Source: Mycolicibacterium psychrotolerans
Lineage (GTDB): Bacteria > Actinomycetota > Actinomycetes > Mycobacteriales > Mycobacteriaceae
DNA length: 64,000 bases
NCBI RefSeq assembly: GCF_010729305.1
Contig: NZ_AP022574.1
Span: 5,022,001-5,086,000 of the forward strand
Direction of reading: 5' to 3'
Shown: positions 41,522 to 50,714 of the stretch, piece after piece
Layout of the letters: each line of letters opens with the position of its first letter
Position numbering within the stretch: position 1 is the stretch's first letter
The notes under the pieces: generated by a model
Database searches by the model: none
Seen by the model: only the letters and a program-made list of their open reading frames with translations
What the model was told of the DNA's origin: nothing
Made by a program: the position numbers and the translations under genes

Positions 41522-42010
41522 GTGGCACGCGCAGCGACGCCGGCGATCGCGGCTCTGGTGGCGGCAGGTGCGCCGCACACGGTGCTCGCCTACCGGCACG
41601 ATCCCCGCACCGAGGCATTCGGCGACGAGGCTGTCGACGAGCTGGCCCGCGACGGCATCGTGGCCGCGCAGATCTTCAAGACGCTGGTCGTGGCGCTGCC
41701 GTCCGGTTTGGGGGTGGCCGTGCTGCCGGTGCCGGCGAAGCTGTCGCTGAAGGCGGCCGCGGCGGCGCTCGGAGTCGCCAAGGCGACGATGGCCGACCCG
41801 GCCGCCGCGCAGCGCTCCACCGGTTACGTCGTGGGCGGCATCTCGCCGCTCGGTCAGCGCAAGCCGCTGCCGACGGTGGTGGACTCCTCGGCGCTGCGGT
41901 GGGACCGGGTGCTGTGCAGCGCCGGCAAGCGGGGGCTCGACGTCGCGCTGGGCCCGCGCGATCTGGTGCGACTGACCAACGCGGTCACCGCCGAGATCAC
42001 GGCCGCTTAA
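41522..42010 (+). CDS. ybaK: YbaK/EbsC-type Cys-tRNA(Pro) deacylase
   Basis: A 162-residue YbaK/ProX-fold protein. Visible elements are VAAQIFKTLVV (conserved lysine), GVAVLPVPAKLSLKAAAAALG, STGYVVGGISPLGQRKPLPT and VLCSAGKRGLDVALGPRDLV. YbaK deacylates mischarged Cys-tRNA(Pro). Start GTG 41522 is chosen; a GTG at 41516 is equally possible. The long open frame upstream lies antisense to sigH and is not coding. It is followed 10 bp later by the SDR gene. Confidence 0.9.
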   Translation: MARAATPAIAALVAAGAPHTVLAYRHDPRTEAFGDEAVDELARDGIVAAQIFKTLVVALPSGLGVAVLPVPAKLSLKAAAAALGVAKATMADPAAAQRSTGYVVGGISPLGQRKPLPTVVDSSALRWDRVLCSAGKRGLDVALGPRDLVRLTNAVTAEITAA

Positions 42011-42020
42011 GCTCTGGTCC

Positions 42021-42866
42021 ATGTCACTCGCGGGAAAAACGATGTTCATCTCCGGAGCCAGCCGCGGTATCGGCCTGGCGATCGCCAAACGGGTCGCCGC
42101 CGACGGCGCCAACATCGCACTGGTCGCCAAGACCACCGAGCCGCATCCGAAGCTGCCTGGCACCATCTACACCGCGGCCAAGGAGATCGAGGAGGTCGGC
42201 GGTCAGGCGTTGCCGATCGTCGGGGATGTGCGCGACGGGGACTCGGTGGCTGCGGCCGTCGCCGCCGCGGTCGAGCAGTTCGGCGGCATCGACATGTGCG
42301 TCAACAACGCCTCGGCGATCAACCTCGGTTCCATCGAGGACGTGCCGCTCAAGCGCTTCGACCTGATGAACGGCATCCAGGTGCGCGGCACCTACGCGGT
42401 GTCGCAGGCCTGCATCCCGCACATGAAAGGCCGGGAGAATCCGCACATCTTGACGCTCTCCCCGCCGGTGCTGTTGGAGCCCAAGTGGCTCAAGCCGACG
42501 CCGTACATGATGGCGAAGTTCGGGATGACGTTGTGCGCGTTGGGTATTGCAGAGGAGATGAAGGAGGCCGGCATCGCCTCCAACACGTTGTGGCCGCGCA
42601 CGATGGTGGCCACGGCCGCGGTGCAGAACCTGCTCGGCGGCGAGGAGTCGATGAAGCGCTCCCGCAAGCCCGAGGTGTACTCCGATGCGGCGTACGCGAT
42701 CCTGACCAAGCCGTCGAGCTACACGGGCAACACGCTGCTGTGCGAGGACGTGCTGCTGGAGTCCGGCGTCACGGACCTGTCGGTGTACGACTGCGTGCCC
42801 GGCTCGGACCTCGGCGTGGACTTCTGGGTGGAGTCCGCCAACCCGCCCGGCTACACACACCCCTGA
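42021..42866 (+). CDS. Short-chain dehydrogenase, HSDL2-like (Rv3224-like)
   Basis: A 281-residue classical-type SDR. The cofactor loop is MFISGASRGIGLAIAKR, followed by VNNASAINLGSIED, catalytic Ser in LTLSPPVLLEP and the YMMAK active site (Tyr-x-x-x-Lys). The sequence resembles hydroxysteroid dehydrogenase-like protein 2, which acts on fatty or sterol substrates; the real substrate is unknown. ATG 42021 is the start. A 24-bp-arm inverted repeat lies immediately downstream. Confidence 0.88.
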   Translation: MSLAGKTMFISGASRGIGLAIAKRVAADGANIALVAKTTEPHPKLPGTIYTAAKEIEEVGGQALPIVGDVRDGDSVAAAVAAAVEQFGGIDMCVNNASAINLGSIEDVPLKRFDLMNGIQVRGTYAVSQACIPHMKGRENPHILTLSPPVLLEPKWLKPTPYMMAKFGMTLCALGIAEEMKEAGIASNTLWPRTMVATAAVQNLLGGEESMKRSRKPEVYSDAAYAILTKPSSYTGNTLLCEDVLLESGVTDLSVYDCVPGSDLGVDFWVESANPPGYTHP

Positions 42867-42875
42867 CCTCTTTTG

Positions 42876-42938
42876 CCGCGAACGTGCATTCCTTGTAGCG
42901 ACAACCTCGTCAGAGCTACAAGGGATGCACGTTCGCGG
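42876..42938. repeat. Long inverted repeat between convergent SDR and aldehyde dehydrogenase genes
   Basis: Two 24-bp arms (42876-42899 and 42915-42938; core AACGTGCAT...TTGTAGC) pair at 23 of 24 positions around a 15-bp loop. It begins 9 bp after the SDR stop and ends 1 bp before the aldehyde dehydrogenase stop, so it occupies the whole gap. It probably acts as a bidirectional terminator and looks like a dispersed element. Confidence 0.85.
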
Positions 42939-42939
42939 T

Positions 42940-44478
42940 TTACCTTCGCGGCCGCATCCCCACCCGGCGCCACCCGCGGGCGGCGGCCGCCCGGATGACG
43001 CCCGCCGCGATTCGCGCCTTGCGCCGCGAGTACGGGAACCACAGCATCTCCCGCTTCTGCGTCGGGATGCGCGGCGCCGTGATCGCTTGCGGGCGGCAGT
43101 ATTTCAGGATTCCGTCGGCGCCGCCCTGACGTAAGCCGATGCCCGAGTGCTTCCATCCCGCCATCGGCAGTCCGAAGTTGAAGCCGTTGGACAGCGCGTC
43201 GTTGATGTTCACCGCCCCGGCCTCGAGCCGGCGCGCGACGCGCTCGCCCCTTGCCAGGTCCCCCGTCCACACGGTGGCCGACAGCCCGTACACCGAGTCG
43301 TTGGCCAGCCGGATGGCCTCGTCCTCGTCGGCGACCTTGACCACGGGCAGGGTCGGCCCGAAGGTCTCCTCCCTCATGCACGTCATGGACTGCGCGGCAT
43401 CGGCGAGCACCGTCGGTTCGAAGAACGTGCCGACGCCGGTCGCGTGGCCGCCGGTGGTCACATGGGCACCCGAGGCGACGGCCTCGTCGACGTGGCGAGT
43501 CACGATGTCGAGTTGCGCCGCGGTCGCCATCGCACCCACATCGACGCGGTACCGGTCGTCGTCCTGACCCTGCCGTAGCTTCGACACCTCGGCGGTGAGC
43601 TTGCCGACGAACTCGTCGTAGACCGGCGCTTCGACGTACACCCGTTCGATCGACACGCACACCTGACCGGCGTTGAACATGCCGCCCCACGTGATCCCAG
43701 CCGCAGCGCGGTCCAGGTCGGCGTCGGCCAGCACGATCGCGGGATCTTTGCCTCCGAGTTCGAGCGTGCACGGGATCAGCCGCTCGGCGCACGCGACTGC
43801 GACCTTGCGTCCGGTGGCCGTCGAGCCGGTGAAGTGGACGCAGTCGGAGTTCGCGATCACGGCCGCGCCGGTGTCGCCGTAGCCGGTCGTCAGCGCCAGC
43901 ACGGGCGGAGCGCCGATCTCGTTCCAGCCGCGGGCGAACTCGACTGCCGACAGGGGCGTCACCTCCGAGGGCTTGAGCAACATCGCGGCTCCGGCGGCCA
44001 GCGCGGCGATGCCGTCGAGGGCGATGTTGAGCAGCGGAAAGTTCCACGGGATGATGACGCCGACCACGGGGAACGGGTGATACACCGTGGTCAATCGCTT
44101 GACCTTCATCAGCGGGCTGTGTGCCGCGGGGTGTCGGTCGGCCAGGAAACCGCCGGCGTGGCGTGCCCAGTAGCCGAGCAGGTCAGCGGTCAACGGTGGC
44201 TCCATCGCCGCATCGGTGCGCGGCTTGCCCGTCTCGGACTGCAGCACATCAGCCAGGTGCTCGGCATTGTCGAGGATCCAGTCCTGCATCGTCAGCAGCC
44301 ACGCCTTGCGGCCATCGGCGCCGAGACCCTCCCACTCGGGTTGCGCGTCGCGTAGCGCGCGAGCCTTGGTGGCGACGACGTCCGGGCTGTCGATGGGAAC
44401 GGAGCCGGCGGTCGAACCGTCGGCGGGGTTGCGCACGGTGATGGTGGTGAGAGCAGGTGCGGCCTGCACGTCGGTCAT
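42940..44478 (-). CDS. Aldehyde dehydrogenase (succinate-semialdehyde type)
   Basis: About 512 residues. Catalytic Cys is in MFNAGQVCVSIERVYV, general-base Glu in CTLELGGKDPAIV, and IIPWNFPLLN and FTGSTATGRKV line the cofactor site. The subfamily is close to bacterial succinate-semialdehyde and aromatic-aldehyde dehydrogenases. An unusual basic tail (about 45 residues, ending RAAAARGWRRVGMRPRR) follows the catalytic domain. ATG 44478 is used; a GTG lies 3 bp upstream. Confidence 0.88.
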   Translation of the reverse strand: MTDVQAAPALTTITVRNPADGSTAGSVPIDSPDVVATKARALRDAQPEWEGLGADGRKAWLLTMQDWILDNAEHLADVLQSETGKPRTDAAMEPPLTADLLGYWARHAGGFLADRHPAAHSPLMKVKRLTTVYHPFPVVGVIIPWNFPLLNIALDGIAALAAGAAMLLKPSEVTPLSAVEFARGWNEIGAPPVLALTTGYGDTGAAVIANSDCVHFTGSTATGRKVAVACAERLIPCTLELGGKDPAIVLADADLDRAAAGITWGGMFNAGQVCVSIERVYVEAPVYDEFVGKLTAEVSKLRQGQDDDRYRVDVGAMATAAQLDIVTRHVDEAVASGAHVTTGGHATGVGTFFEPTVLADAAQSMTCMREETFGPTLPVVKVADEDEAIRLANDSVYGLSATVWTGDLARGERVARRLEAGAVNINDALSNGFNFGLPMAGWKHSGIGLRQGGADGILKYCRPQAITAPRIPTQKREMLWFPYSRRKARIAAGVIRAAAARGWRRVGMRPRR

Positions 44479-44522
44479 CACCGAAGTATCGACCCGCGGA
44501 GCCCGCGTGCACAGAGAGTCGA

Positions 44523-45242
44523 CTACTGAACTTTCGACGGTTTGCCGAAGCGGGCGTGCACTCCGGGCGAGTACAACGCCCGCAGCCCCGGCCCATCGGC
44601 GGGCACACCGGCCGCGGCAACCAACTCGCTTGCCAAGTCAACGATTTCGGCGCTGTGCAGCGGCCACGTGGCGTGCTCGTTGGGCAGCCACCAGGTGCGG
44701 CCCGCCTTGCGGGTGTGCGCACCCCACCGCGCGGTCAGCCACACCTCCAGCGGCGTCGGTTCGACCAACTCCCCGATACGCACGGTGACCTCGCTGCGCA
44801 GTCCCCGCTGCGGCCATCGCCGCACACTGCCGTAGCGGATGCGGTCGCGGTCGCGGGTGACGCGCATCTTCGCCCACGTGTACGGGATGCCGAGTGCGGC
44901 CCGGCTGGCCGCGACGGCCGCCAGCCGCTCGGACTCCAGCGAGCGGAACAACACCCCGTGCCTGCCGCTGTCGTCGACGGAGTACAGGCGGACGTTGGTC
45001 TCGGCGAACGTCCCGAAGTACGGCAGCCGCAACGTCGTGCCGAGCCTGAGGTCCCGCATGACGAACGGCACCAGCCCGACGTAGGTGACGCCGTCGACGA
45101 CGTCGGGCCGGGTGCCGGGCGGGAAGAATCGCGCGACGGCGTCCGGAGCCACGGGCCAGTGCAGGAATGTGAGGTCCGCCCAGAACTGATCGAACGTCAC
45201 CGGCGGCGGCAGCGGTGGTGCGTGGACCGCGAACTCGCTCAT
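44523..45242 (-). CDS. DUF2071 (YqjF-like) protein
   Basis: A 239-residue protein of the DUF2071 family, with HWPVAPDAVARFFPPGTRPDVVDG and YVGLVPFVMRDLR near the N-terminus and YFGTFAETNVRLY after. The fold is acetoacetate-decarboxylase-like; no enzymatic function is established. ATG 45242 (MSEFAVHAP) is used. Divergent from a methyltransferase gene with 26 bp between starts. Confidence 0.8.
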   Translation of the reverse strand: MSEFAVHAPPLPPPVTFDQFWADLTFLHWPVAPDAVARFFPPGTRPDVVDGVTYVGLVPFVMRDLRLGTTLRLPYFGTFAETNVRLYSVDDSGRHGVLFRSLESERLAAVAASRAALGIPYTWAKMRVTRDRDRIRYGSVRRWPQRGLRSEVTVRIGELVEPTPLEVWLTARWGAHTRKAGRTWWLPNEHATWPLHSAEIVDLASELVAAAGVPADGPGLRALYSPGVHARFGKPSKVQ

Positions 45243-45268
45243 CGGCACATCGTGGCACGCTGGACCCC

Positions 45269-46042
45269 GTGTCTTCGTCGTCGATCTGGTCCGCTGGGCG
45301 CTACGACGCCGTGGGGGAACGCATTGCCCACATCGCCGAGCGCGTGGTCGACGCGGTCGGGCGCCGACAACGGCTCGATGACGCGGCCGTCGTCGACCTC
45401 GCGTGCGGCACCGGCAGCGCCGCGGTGGCCGCCGCCGCGCGCGGCGCGCGGGTCACCGGGGTCGATCTCACCCCCGAGCTGATCGGCCTCGCCGCCCAGC
45501 GGGCCCCGCACATCACCTGGACGGTCGGTGACGCCGCCGATACCGGCCTGCCACCGGGGTCGTTCGACGCCGCCGTGTCGAACATGGGCATCATCTTCGT
45601 CGAGCCGGTCAGCCAGGTCGCCGAGATCGTCCGGCTGCTCAAACCCGAAGGCGTGCTGGCTTTCTCGTCGTGGGTGCGGGCTCCGAGCAATCCGCTGTTC
45701 GACCCGGTGATCGCGGTGCTGGGCGCGCCTGCGGCCGTGGGCTTCTCCCCCGACCAGTGGGGTGATGACGCGCTCGTCGCCGACCGGCTGACGCCGCACT
45801 TCACCGATCTGCAGTTCGAGCGCGACGACCACCGGTGGGAGTTCCCGTCGGTGTCCGCCGCGCTGGACTGGCTGCAGAACGAGTCGCCGATGCACGTCGC
45901 GACGTTCGCGCGCGCCGGCGCCGCGCGCCAGGAGTTGGCCGACGCGTTCGCCGCGGCGCTGCAGCAGCACGCCGAGCCGTCGGGCGTCGTGGCGTTCTCC
46001 TCGCCCTACGTCGTGGTCAGCGCCGTCTACCGCGCCTCGTAG
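45269..46042 (+). CDS. Class I SAM-dependent methyltransferase
   Basis: A 257-residue methyltransferase with motif I VVDLACGTGSAAVAAAARG, motif II GVDLTPELIGLAA, FDAAVSNMGIIFVEP and ALDWLQNESP. It looks like a small-molecule UbiE-type enzyme; the substrate is unknown. Start GTG 45269. Its 3' end overlaps the next, convergent methyltransferase gene by 16 bp. Confidence 0.85.
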   Translation: MSSSSIWSAGRYDAVGERIAHIAERVVDAVGRRQRLDDAAVVDLACGTGSAAVAAAARGARVTGVDLTPELIGLAAQRAPHITWTVGDAADTGLPPGSFDAAVSNMGIIFVEPVSQVAEIVRLLKPEGVLAFSSWVRAPSNPLFDPVIAVLGAPAAVGFSPDQWGDDALVADRLTPHFTDLQFERDDHRWEFPSVSAALDWLQNESPMHVATFARAGAARQELADAFAAALQQHAEPSGVVAFSSPYVVVSAVYRAS

Positions 46043-47535
46043 AGGATCCCGCGGCCGATCGCCTCGCGCACCACCGGCAGCGCGGCGGTGGCCAGCGCAT
46101 CGGCCTCCACGCCGTGGTGGGCGGCCAGCAGCTCGATCAGCATGCCCAGCGGCACCTCGCCTCGGCAGCCTGCCAACAATGCGCGGGAGACCTCGTCGAC
46201 GCCGATCACCGCGCCGGGCCCGCCGGGTCGGCGCACCGCAGCCCCGACGGTCTGCCAGCCGTCGGGACCCGGCAGGGACTGCTCTTCGAGGAACACCGGC
46301 GCAGTGGTCAGCCGGGTGCCCAGCAGCCGGTCGTCGCCGGTGTCGTGCAGATAGTCGCGGCGGGCGAAGAACGCTTCGACCTCAGGGCCCGTGAGCTGTT
46401 CGTCGGCGCCGGTGATCTCTTCCAGCACCTGTTCGGGTGGGCGGTGTTCGCCGCGTCGCGGCGCACGCACCACGATCATGCCCATGCCGACCCCGGCGAT
46501 GCCTTCCGCATCGAACCAGTCCAGCCACAGCCCGCCGCGACGAGCGGCCTCCTCCGGCAGCTCACCCGCGTCGGAGGTCCACAGCGAGACGTAGCTGATG
46601 GGGTCGGCGAACTCGCGTTGCACCACCCACGCGTGCAGACCGCTGCCGTCGAGCCATCCCCGCACCCGCTCACGCCAGTCCTGCCCGTCGCGCACGATCC
46701 AGTTCGCCATGATCTGCGCTGTGCCGCCCGGCTCCAGATGCTCTCCGACCTCGCGGATCATGTTCTCGCACAGCGCATCCCCGGCCATCCCGGAATCGCG
46801 GTAGATGTAGTCGAGCGCGCCGACCCCCACCACGAACGGCGGATTGGACACGATGAGGTCGAACCGCTCCCCCGCCACCGGCTCGAACAGGCTGCCCGCC
46901 CTCAGGTCCCACGACATGCCGTTGAGCCGCGCGGTCGCCGCCGCCAGGGCCAATGCGCGCTCGTTGGTGTCGGTGGCGACGACGTGGTCGCAGTGCCCCG
47001 ACAGGTGCAGCGCCTGGATGCCGCAGCCGGTGCCGACATCGAGGGCGCGGCCGACGGGCGTGCGGACGACGGCGTGTGCCAGTGACACCGACGCGCCGCC
47101 GATGCCGAGGACGTGGTCGCGACGCACCGGCCCGGGCCGCAGCGCCGCGTCCTGATCGGAGACGACAAGGAAGTCGCGTGCCCCGTCGCTGTGCGGCCGG
47201 ATGTCCAGCACGGCGCGGAGCCCGTCGGCGGACGTGGGCTCGAGGACACCGGCGGCGGTCAGCGCGTCGACGCCGGTGGCGGGGAACGCCGAGGCGACGC
47301 GCATGCGGGTCTCTTCGGCGCCGAGCAGGAACAGCCGCACCAGGATCGCCAGCCGCTGCCGGTCGGCGGGTGCCCGGTCGGTGGCCCGCAGCGCCGACCA
47401 CCAGAGGCCGCGGCTGAACGCGGCGCCCGCATCGGCGCCGAGCAGCGCGGCGACGCCGTCGGTGGTGTAGTCCGCCGCGGCCAGGTCGGCGGCCAGCGCG
47501 TCGACGACCGCGCGGTCGGTCAGCGGCATGCTCAT
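46027..47535 (-). CDS. N6-adenine/HemK-like methyltransferase with extra domains
   Basis: About 502 residues. The central methyltransferase has GRALDVGTGCGIQALHLSGH and the catalytic NPPF motif in FDLIVSNPPFVVGVG. That motif is typical of enzymes that methylate exocyclic amines of adenine, guanine or glutamine. An N-terminal domain of about 150 residues and a C-terminal helical domain flank it. ATG 47535 overlaps the SRAP gene stop (ATGA), so the two are coupled. The target is unknown; a ribosomal RNA or protein target is plausible. Confidence 0.82.
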   Translation of the reverse strand: MSMPLTDRAVVDALAADLAAADYTTDGVAALLGADAGAAFSRGLWWSALRATDRAPADRQRLAILVRLFLLGAEETRMRVASAFPATGVDALTAAGVLEPTSADGLRAVLDIRPHSDGARDFLVVSDQDAALRPGPVRRDHVLGIGGASVSLAHAVVRTPVGRALDVGTGCGIQALHLSGHCDHVVATDTNERALALAAATARLNGMSWDLRAGSLFEPVAGERFDLIVSNPPFVVGVGALDYIYRDSGMAGDALCENMIREVGEHLEPGGTAQIMANWIVRDGQDWRERVRGWLDGSGLHAWVVQREFADPISYVSLWTSDAGELPEEAARRGGLWLDWFDAEGIAGVGMGMIVVRAPRRGEHRPPEQVLEEITGADEQLTGPEVEAFFARRDYLHDTGDDRLLGTRLTTAPVFLEEQSLPGPDGWQTVGAAVRRPGGPGAVIGVDEVSRALLAGCRGEVPLGMLIELLAAHHGVEADALATAALPVVREAIGRGILYEAR

Positions 47536-48296
47536 AGCAGCGTGGCTTGCTCCGGCTGCGGCTCGACGGGCTCGATCAACTCCGGCCCGTTGTTGCGCAC
47601 GCTGTTGACCAGCCTCGACACCTCCCGGATCGCGATCCGGTCCAGATCGCCGTGCCCGCGCAGCAGGCCCTCGTCGATCGGGGCGTCGGGGTCCAGCCAG
47701 TGGTCCCAGTCGCGGGCACTGATCGTCAACGGCATGCGGTCGTGGATCTCGGCGAGCGGGCCGGCCGCGTCGGTGGTGATGATCGTGCAACTCAGCAGCG
47801 GCGGCGCGTCTTTGGGTGAGTCCTTGGGCCGCCACGACGACCACAGACCGGCCATGAACAACGGCTCCCCGTCGACGGGATGCATGAAGAACGGGGTCTT
47901 GGCGCCCTTCTGGCCCTGCCACTCGTACCAGCCGTCCATCGGCACCAGGCAGCGCTTGGCCTTGGCCGAACTGCGGAACGCCGGCGAGGTCGTCACCTTG
48001 TCCGACCGCGCGTTGATCAGCAGCGGGCCCTTGGTCTCGGGGGTGCCGGTGTCGGTGGCCTTCACCCACGGCGGCACCAGCCCCCAGCGCATCAGCCGCA
48101 CCCGGCGGGTGGACTCGTCCTCCGGGTCGGTGTGCCGTTTCACCACGGTGGCGACGGTCTGTGTGGGTGCCACGTTGTAATTGGCGGAGTAGTTCGGGGC
48201 CGGCGGCTCCTTCAAGTGGGAGGTGGCTTCGTCGATCGCCTTGATCTTCTCGGCCAGCAGCGCCGGATCGGTGGTCACCGCGAATCGCCCGCACAT
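47532..48296 (-). CDS. SRAP-domain abasic-site protein (YedK/HMCES family)
   Basis: A 254-residue SRAP protein. The catalytic Cys2 directly follows the initiator Met (MCGRFAVTTD), with NYNVAPTQTV, WGLVPPW, INARSDKV, CLVPMDGWYEW and the conserved His in AEIHDRMPLTI. SRAP proteins form a stable thiazolidine crosslink with abasic sites in single-stranded DNA. ATG 48296 places Cys at position 2 after Met removal, which fixes the start. Divergent from aroA by 45 bp. Equivalent to Rv3226c. Confidence 0.93.
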   Translation of the reverse strand: MCGRFAVTTDPALLAEKIKAIDEATSHLKEPPAPNYSANYNVAPTQTVATVVKRHTDPEDESTRRVRLMRWGLVPPWVKATDTGTPETKGPLLINARSDKVTTSPAFRSSAKAKRCLVPMDGWYEWQGQKGAKTPFFMHPVDGEPLFMAGLWSSWRPKDSPKDAPPLLSCTIITTDAAGPLAEIHDRMPLTISARDWDHWLDPDAPIDEGLLRGHGDLDRIAIREVSRLVNSVRNNGPELIEPVEPQPEQATLL

Positions 48297-48341
48297 GGTC
48301 CCCATGGTGGCAGAAACCCACGACACGCCAGAATGGACGCT

Positions 48342-49646
48342 GTGAGCACCTGGCCGGCCCCGTCGACCGCGACCCCTGTCCACGCCACCGTCACGGTGCC
48401 GGGCTCGAAGTCGCAGACCAACCGCGCCCTCGTGCTGGCCGCGCTCGCGGCGGCGCACGGCACCTCGACGGTGCGCGGCGCGCTGCGCAGCCGGGACACC
48501 GATCTGATGATCGGCGGGCTGCAGAGGCTCGGCCTGCATGTCGAGGCCGCCGACACCGACGACACCGCACTGACCGTCCGCGGCGCGCTGGAGCCCCGGC
48601 CGGGCACGCGCATCGACTGCGGTCTGGCGGGCACGGTGCTGCGGTTCCTGCCTCCGGTCGCGGCGCTGGGTACCGAGACCGTCACGTTCGACGGCGACGA
48701 GCAGGCGCGGGCCCGTCCGATCGCCCCGCTGCTCGACGGGTTGCGCGCGCTCGGTGTCGGGATCGACGGTGACTCGCTGCCGTTCGAGGTGCGCGGCGCC
48801 GGCGCGGTGCGCGGCGGCACCGTCGAGATCGACGCGTCGGGCTCGTCGCAGTTCGTCTCGGGGCTGCTGCTCTCCGGCGCGGCGTTCGAGGAAGGGGTGA
48901 CGATCGTGCACACCGGCGCCGAGGTGCCGTCGGCGCCGCATGTGGAGATGACGGTCGCGATGCTGCGCGAGGCCGGTGTGCAGGTCGACGATGTGACCGC
49001 CAACCGGTGGCGGGTTTCCCCCGGCCCGATCGCCGCCCATGACTGGGTGATCGAGCCCGACCTGTCGAACTCGGTGCCGTTCCTGGCCGCGGCCGTGGTC
49101 AGCGGCGGCAGTGTGCGCGTCACAGGCTGGCCGGACGTGAGCGTCCAACCGGCGCAGGCGATTCTGTCGATCCTGAAGAAATTCGAGTCGGAGGTCCGCC
49201 GCGGCGACTCCTATCTCGAGGTGCAGGGCACCGCCACCTACGACGGCATCGACGTCGATATGCGTGCCGTCGGGGAACTGACCCCGTCGGTGGCCGCGAT
49301 GGCCGCGCTGGCCACCCCCGGATCGGTGTCGCACCTGCGTGGGGTCGCACATCTGCGCGGCCACGAGACCGACCGGCTGGCGGCGCTGAGTGCCGAGATC
49401 AATCGCCTCGGCGGGCAGTGCGAGGAAACCGAGGACGGGCTGACGATCACCGCCCAGCACTTGCACGGCGGGGTCTGGCAGTCCTACGCCGATCACCGGA
49501 TGGCGACCGCGGGCGCGATCATCGGGCTGCGGGTGCCCGGGGTCGAGGTCGAGGACATCGGCACGACGGCCAAGACGCTGCCGCAGTTTCCGCGGATGTG
49601 GGCCGACATGCTGGCCGGCCAGACCGACTCCCAGGCCGGCCTTTGA
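48342..49646 (+). CDS. aroA: 3-phosphoshikimate 1-carboxyvinyltransferase (EPSP synthase)
   Basis: About 434 residues. Key motifs are TVPGSKSQTNRALVLAALA (phosphate-binding Lys/Ser), LAGTVLRFLPPVAALG, DGDEQARARPIAPLLDGLR, SSQFVSGLLL, GHETDRLAAL and YADHRMATAGAIIGLR. It makes EPSP from shikimate 3-phosphate and PEP in aromatic biosynthesis. GTG 48342 (STWPAPSTATPV) aligns with the usual mycobacterial start; ATG 48333 is 9 bp upstream. The stop overlaps the rsgA TTG start. Confidence 0.95.
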   Translation: MSTWPAPSTATPVHATVTVPGSKSQTNRALVLAALAAAHGTSTVRGALRSRDTDLMIGGLQRLGLHVEAADTDDTALTVRGALEPRPGTRIDCGLAGTVLRFLPPVAALGTETVTFDGDEQARARPIAPLLDGLRALGVGIDGDSLPFEVRGAGAVRGGTVEIDASGSSQFVSGLLLSGAAFEEGVTIVHTGAEVPSAPHVEMTVAMLREAGVQVDDVTANRWRVSPGPIAAHDWVIEPDLSNSVPFLAAAVVSGGSVRVTGWPDVSVQPAQAILSILKKFESEVRRGDSYLEVQGTATYDGIDVDMRAVGELTPSVAAMAALATPGSVSHLRGVAHLRGHETDRLAALSAEINRLGGQCEETEDGLTITAQHLHGGVWQSYADHRMATAGAIIGLRVPGVEVEDIGTTAKTLPQFPRMWADMLAGQTDSQAGL

Positions 49647-50638
49647 GCCCACGCGAGTACGACGAGTCCGATGTCCGGGTGCGCCCGGGCCGCGGCTCGC
49701 GACCGCGGACCAAGACCCGACCGGAGCACGCCGACGCGCGTCAGGCGATGGTCGTCACCGTCGACCGGGGCCGGTGGGGCTGCGCGCTCGGCCGTGACCC
49801 CGCCTGTCACGTCACGGCGATGCGGGCCCGAGAACTCGGCCGCACCCCGATCGTGGTCGGTGATGACGTCGACGTCGTCGGCGACCTGTCGGGACGTCCC
49901 GACACGCTGGCGCGCATCGTGCGACGCGGGGACCGCCGAACGGTGTTACGCCGCACCGCCGATGACACGGATCCGACCGAGCGGGTGGTCGTCGCCAATG
50001 CCGATCAGCTGCTGATCGTGGTGGCGCTGGCCGACCCGCCGCCGCGCACCGGTCTGGTGGAGCGCACGCTGATCGCCGCGTATGCCGGTGGCCTGGAGCC
50101 GATCCTGTGCCTGACCAAGACCGACCTCGCGCCGGCCGAACCGTTCGCCGCGCAGTTCGCGGGCCTGGATCTGACGATCGTGACCGCCGGCCGACAGGAT
50201 GAGCTCTCGTCCGTGCAGCAGTTGCTGGCCGACAAGGTCACGGTGCTGCTCGGGCACTCCGGAGTCGGCAAGTCGACGCTGGTCAATCGCCTTGTCCCCG
50301 ATGCGGATCGGGCCACCGGGGTGGTCACCGACATCGGGCGGGGACGGCACACGTCGACGCAGTCGATAGCGTTGCCGCTGGCGGCGGGGGGCTGGGTGAT
50401 CGACACCCCGGGGATCCGCTCGTTCGGGCTGGCGCACATCGCGCCCGACGACGTGGTGATGGCGTTCTCCGACCTCGCCGACGCGATCGAGGACTGCCCG
50501 CGAGGGTGCGGGCACATGGGGCCGCCCGCCGATCCCGAGTGTGCGCTGGACGCGCTGTCCGGGGCGGCGGCCGACCGGGTCGCGGCGGCCCGCCGGCTGC
50601 TGGCCGTGCTGCGCGAGGCTGAGCGCGACCATTCCTGA
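49643..50638 (+). CDS. rsgA: Ribosome small-subunit-dependent GTPase RsgA
   Basis: About 331 residues. The circularly permuted GTPase order is visible: G4 LCLTKTDL first, then G1 LLGHSGVGKSTLVN, then G3 VIDTPGIRSFG. A zinc-binding C-terminus follows with CPRGCGHMGPPADPEC. An N-terminal OB domain precedes the GTPase. RsgA (Rv3228-like) assists late 30S maturation. The start is the rare TTG at 49643, overlapping the aroA stop (TTGA), and gives the conserved REYDESDVRVRPGRGSRPRT. Confidence 0.92.
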   Translation: MSPREYDESDVRVRPGRGSRPRTKTRPEHADARQAMVVTVDRGRWGCALGRDPACHVTAMRARELGRTPIVVGDDVDVVGDLSGRPDTLARIVRRGDRRTVLRRTADDTDPTERVVVANADQLLIVVALADPPPRTGLVERTLIAAYAGGLEPILCLTKTDLAPAEPFAAQFAGLDLTIVTAGRQDELSSVQQLLADKVTVLLGHSGVGKSTLVNRLVPDADRATGVVTDIGRGRHTSTQSIALPLAAGGWVIDTPGIRSFGLAHIAPDDVVMAFSDLADAIEDCPRGCGHMGPPADPECALDALSGAAADRVAAARRLLAVLREAERDHS

Positions 50639-50714
50639 CCGCCCGATGACAATGGTGCCGGCGGTGTTTGTGCCGCCCGTCCACCGGGCATGCGCCCCGC
50701 GAAGGAGGTAGAAC

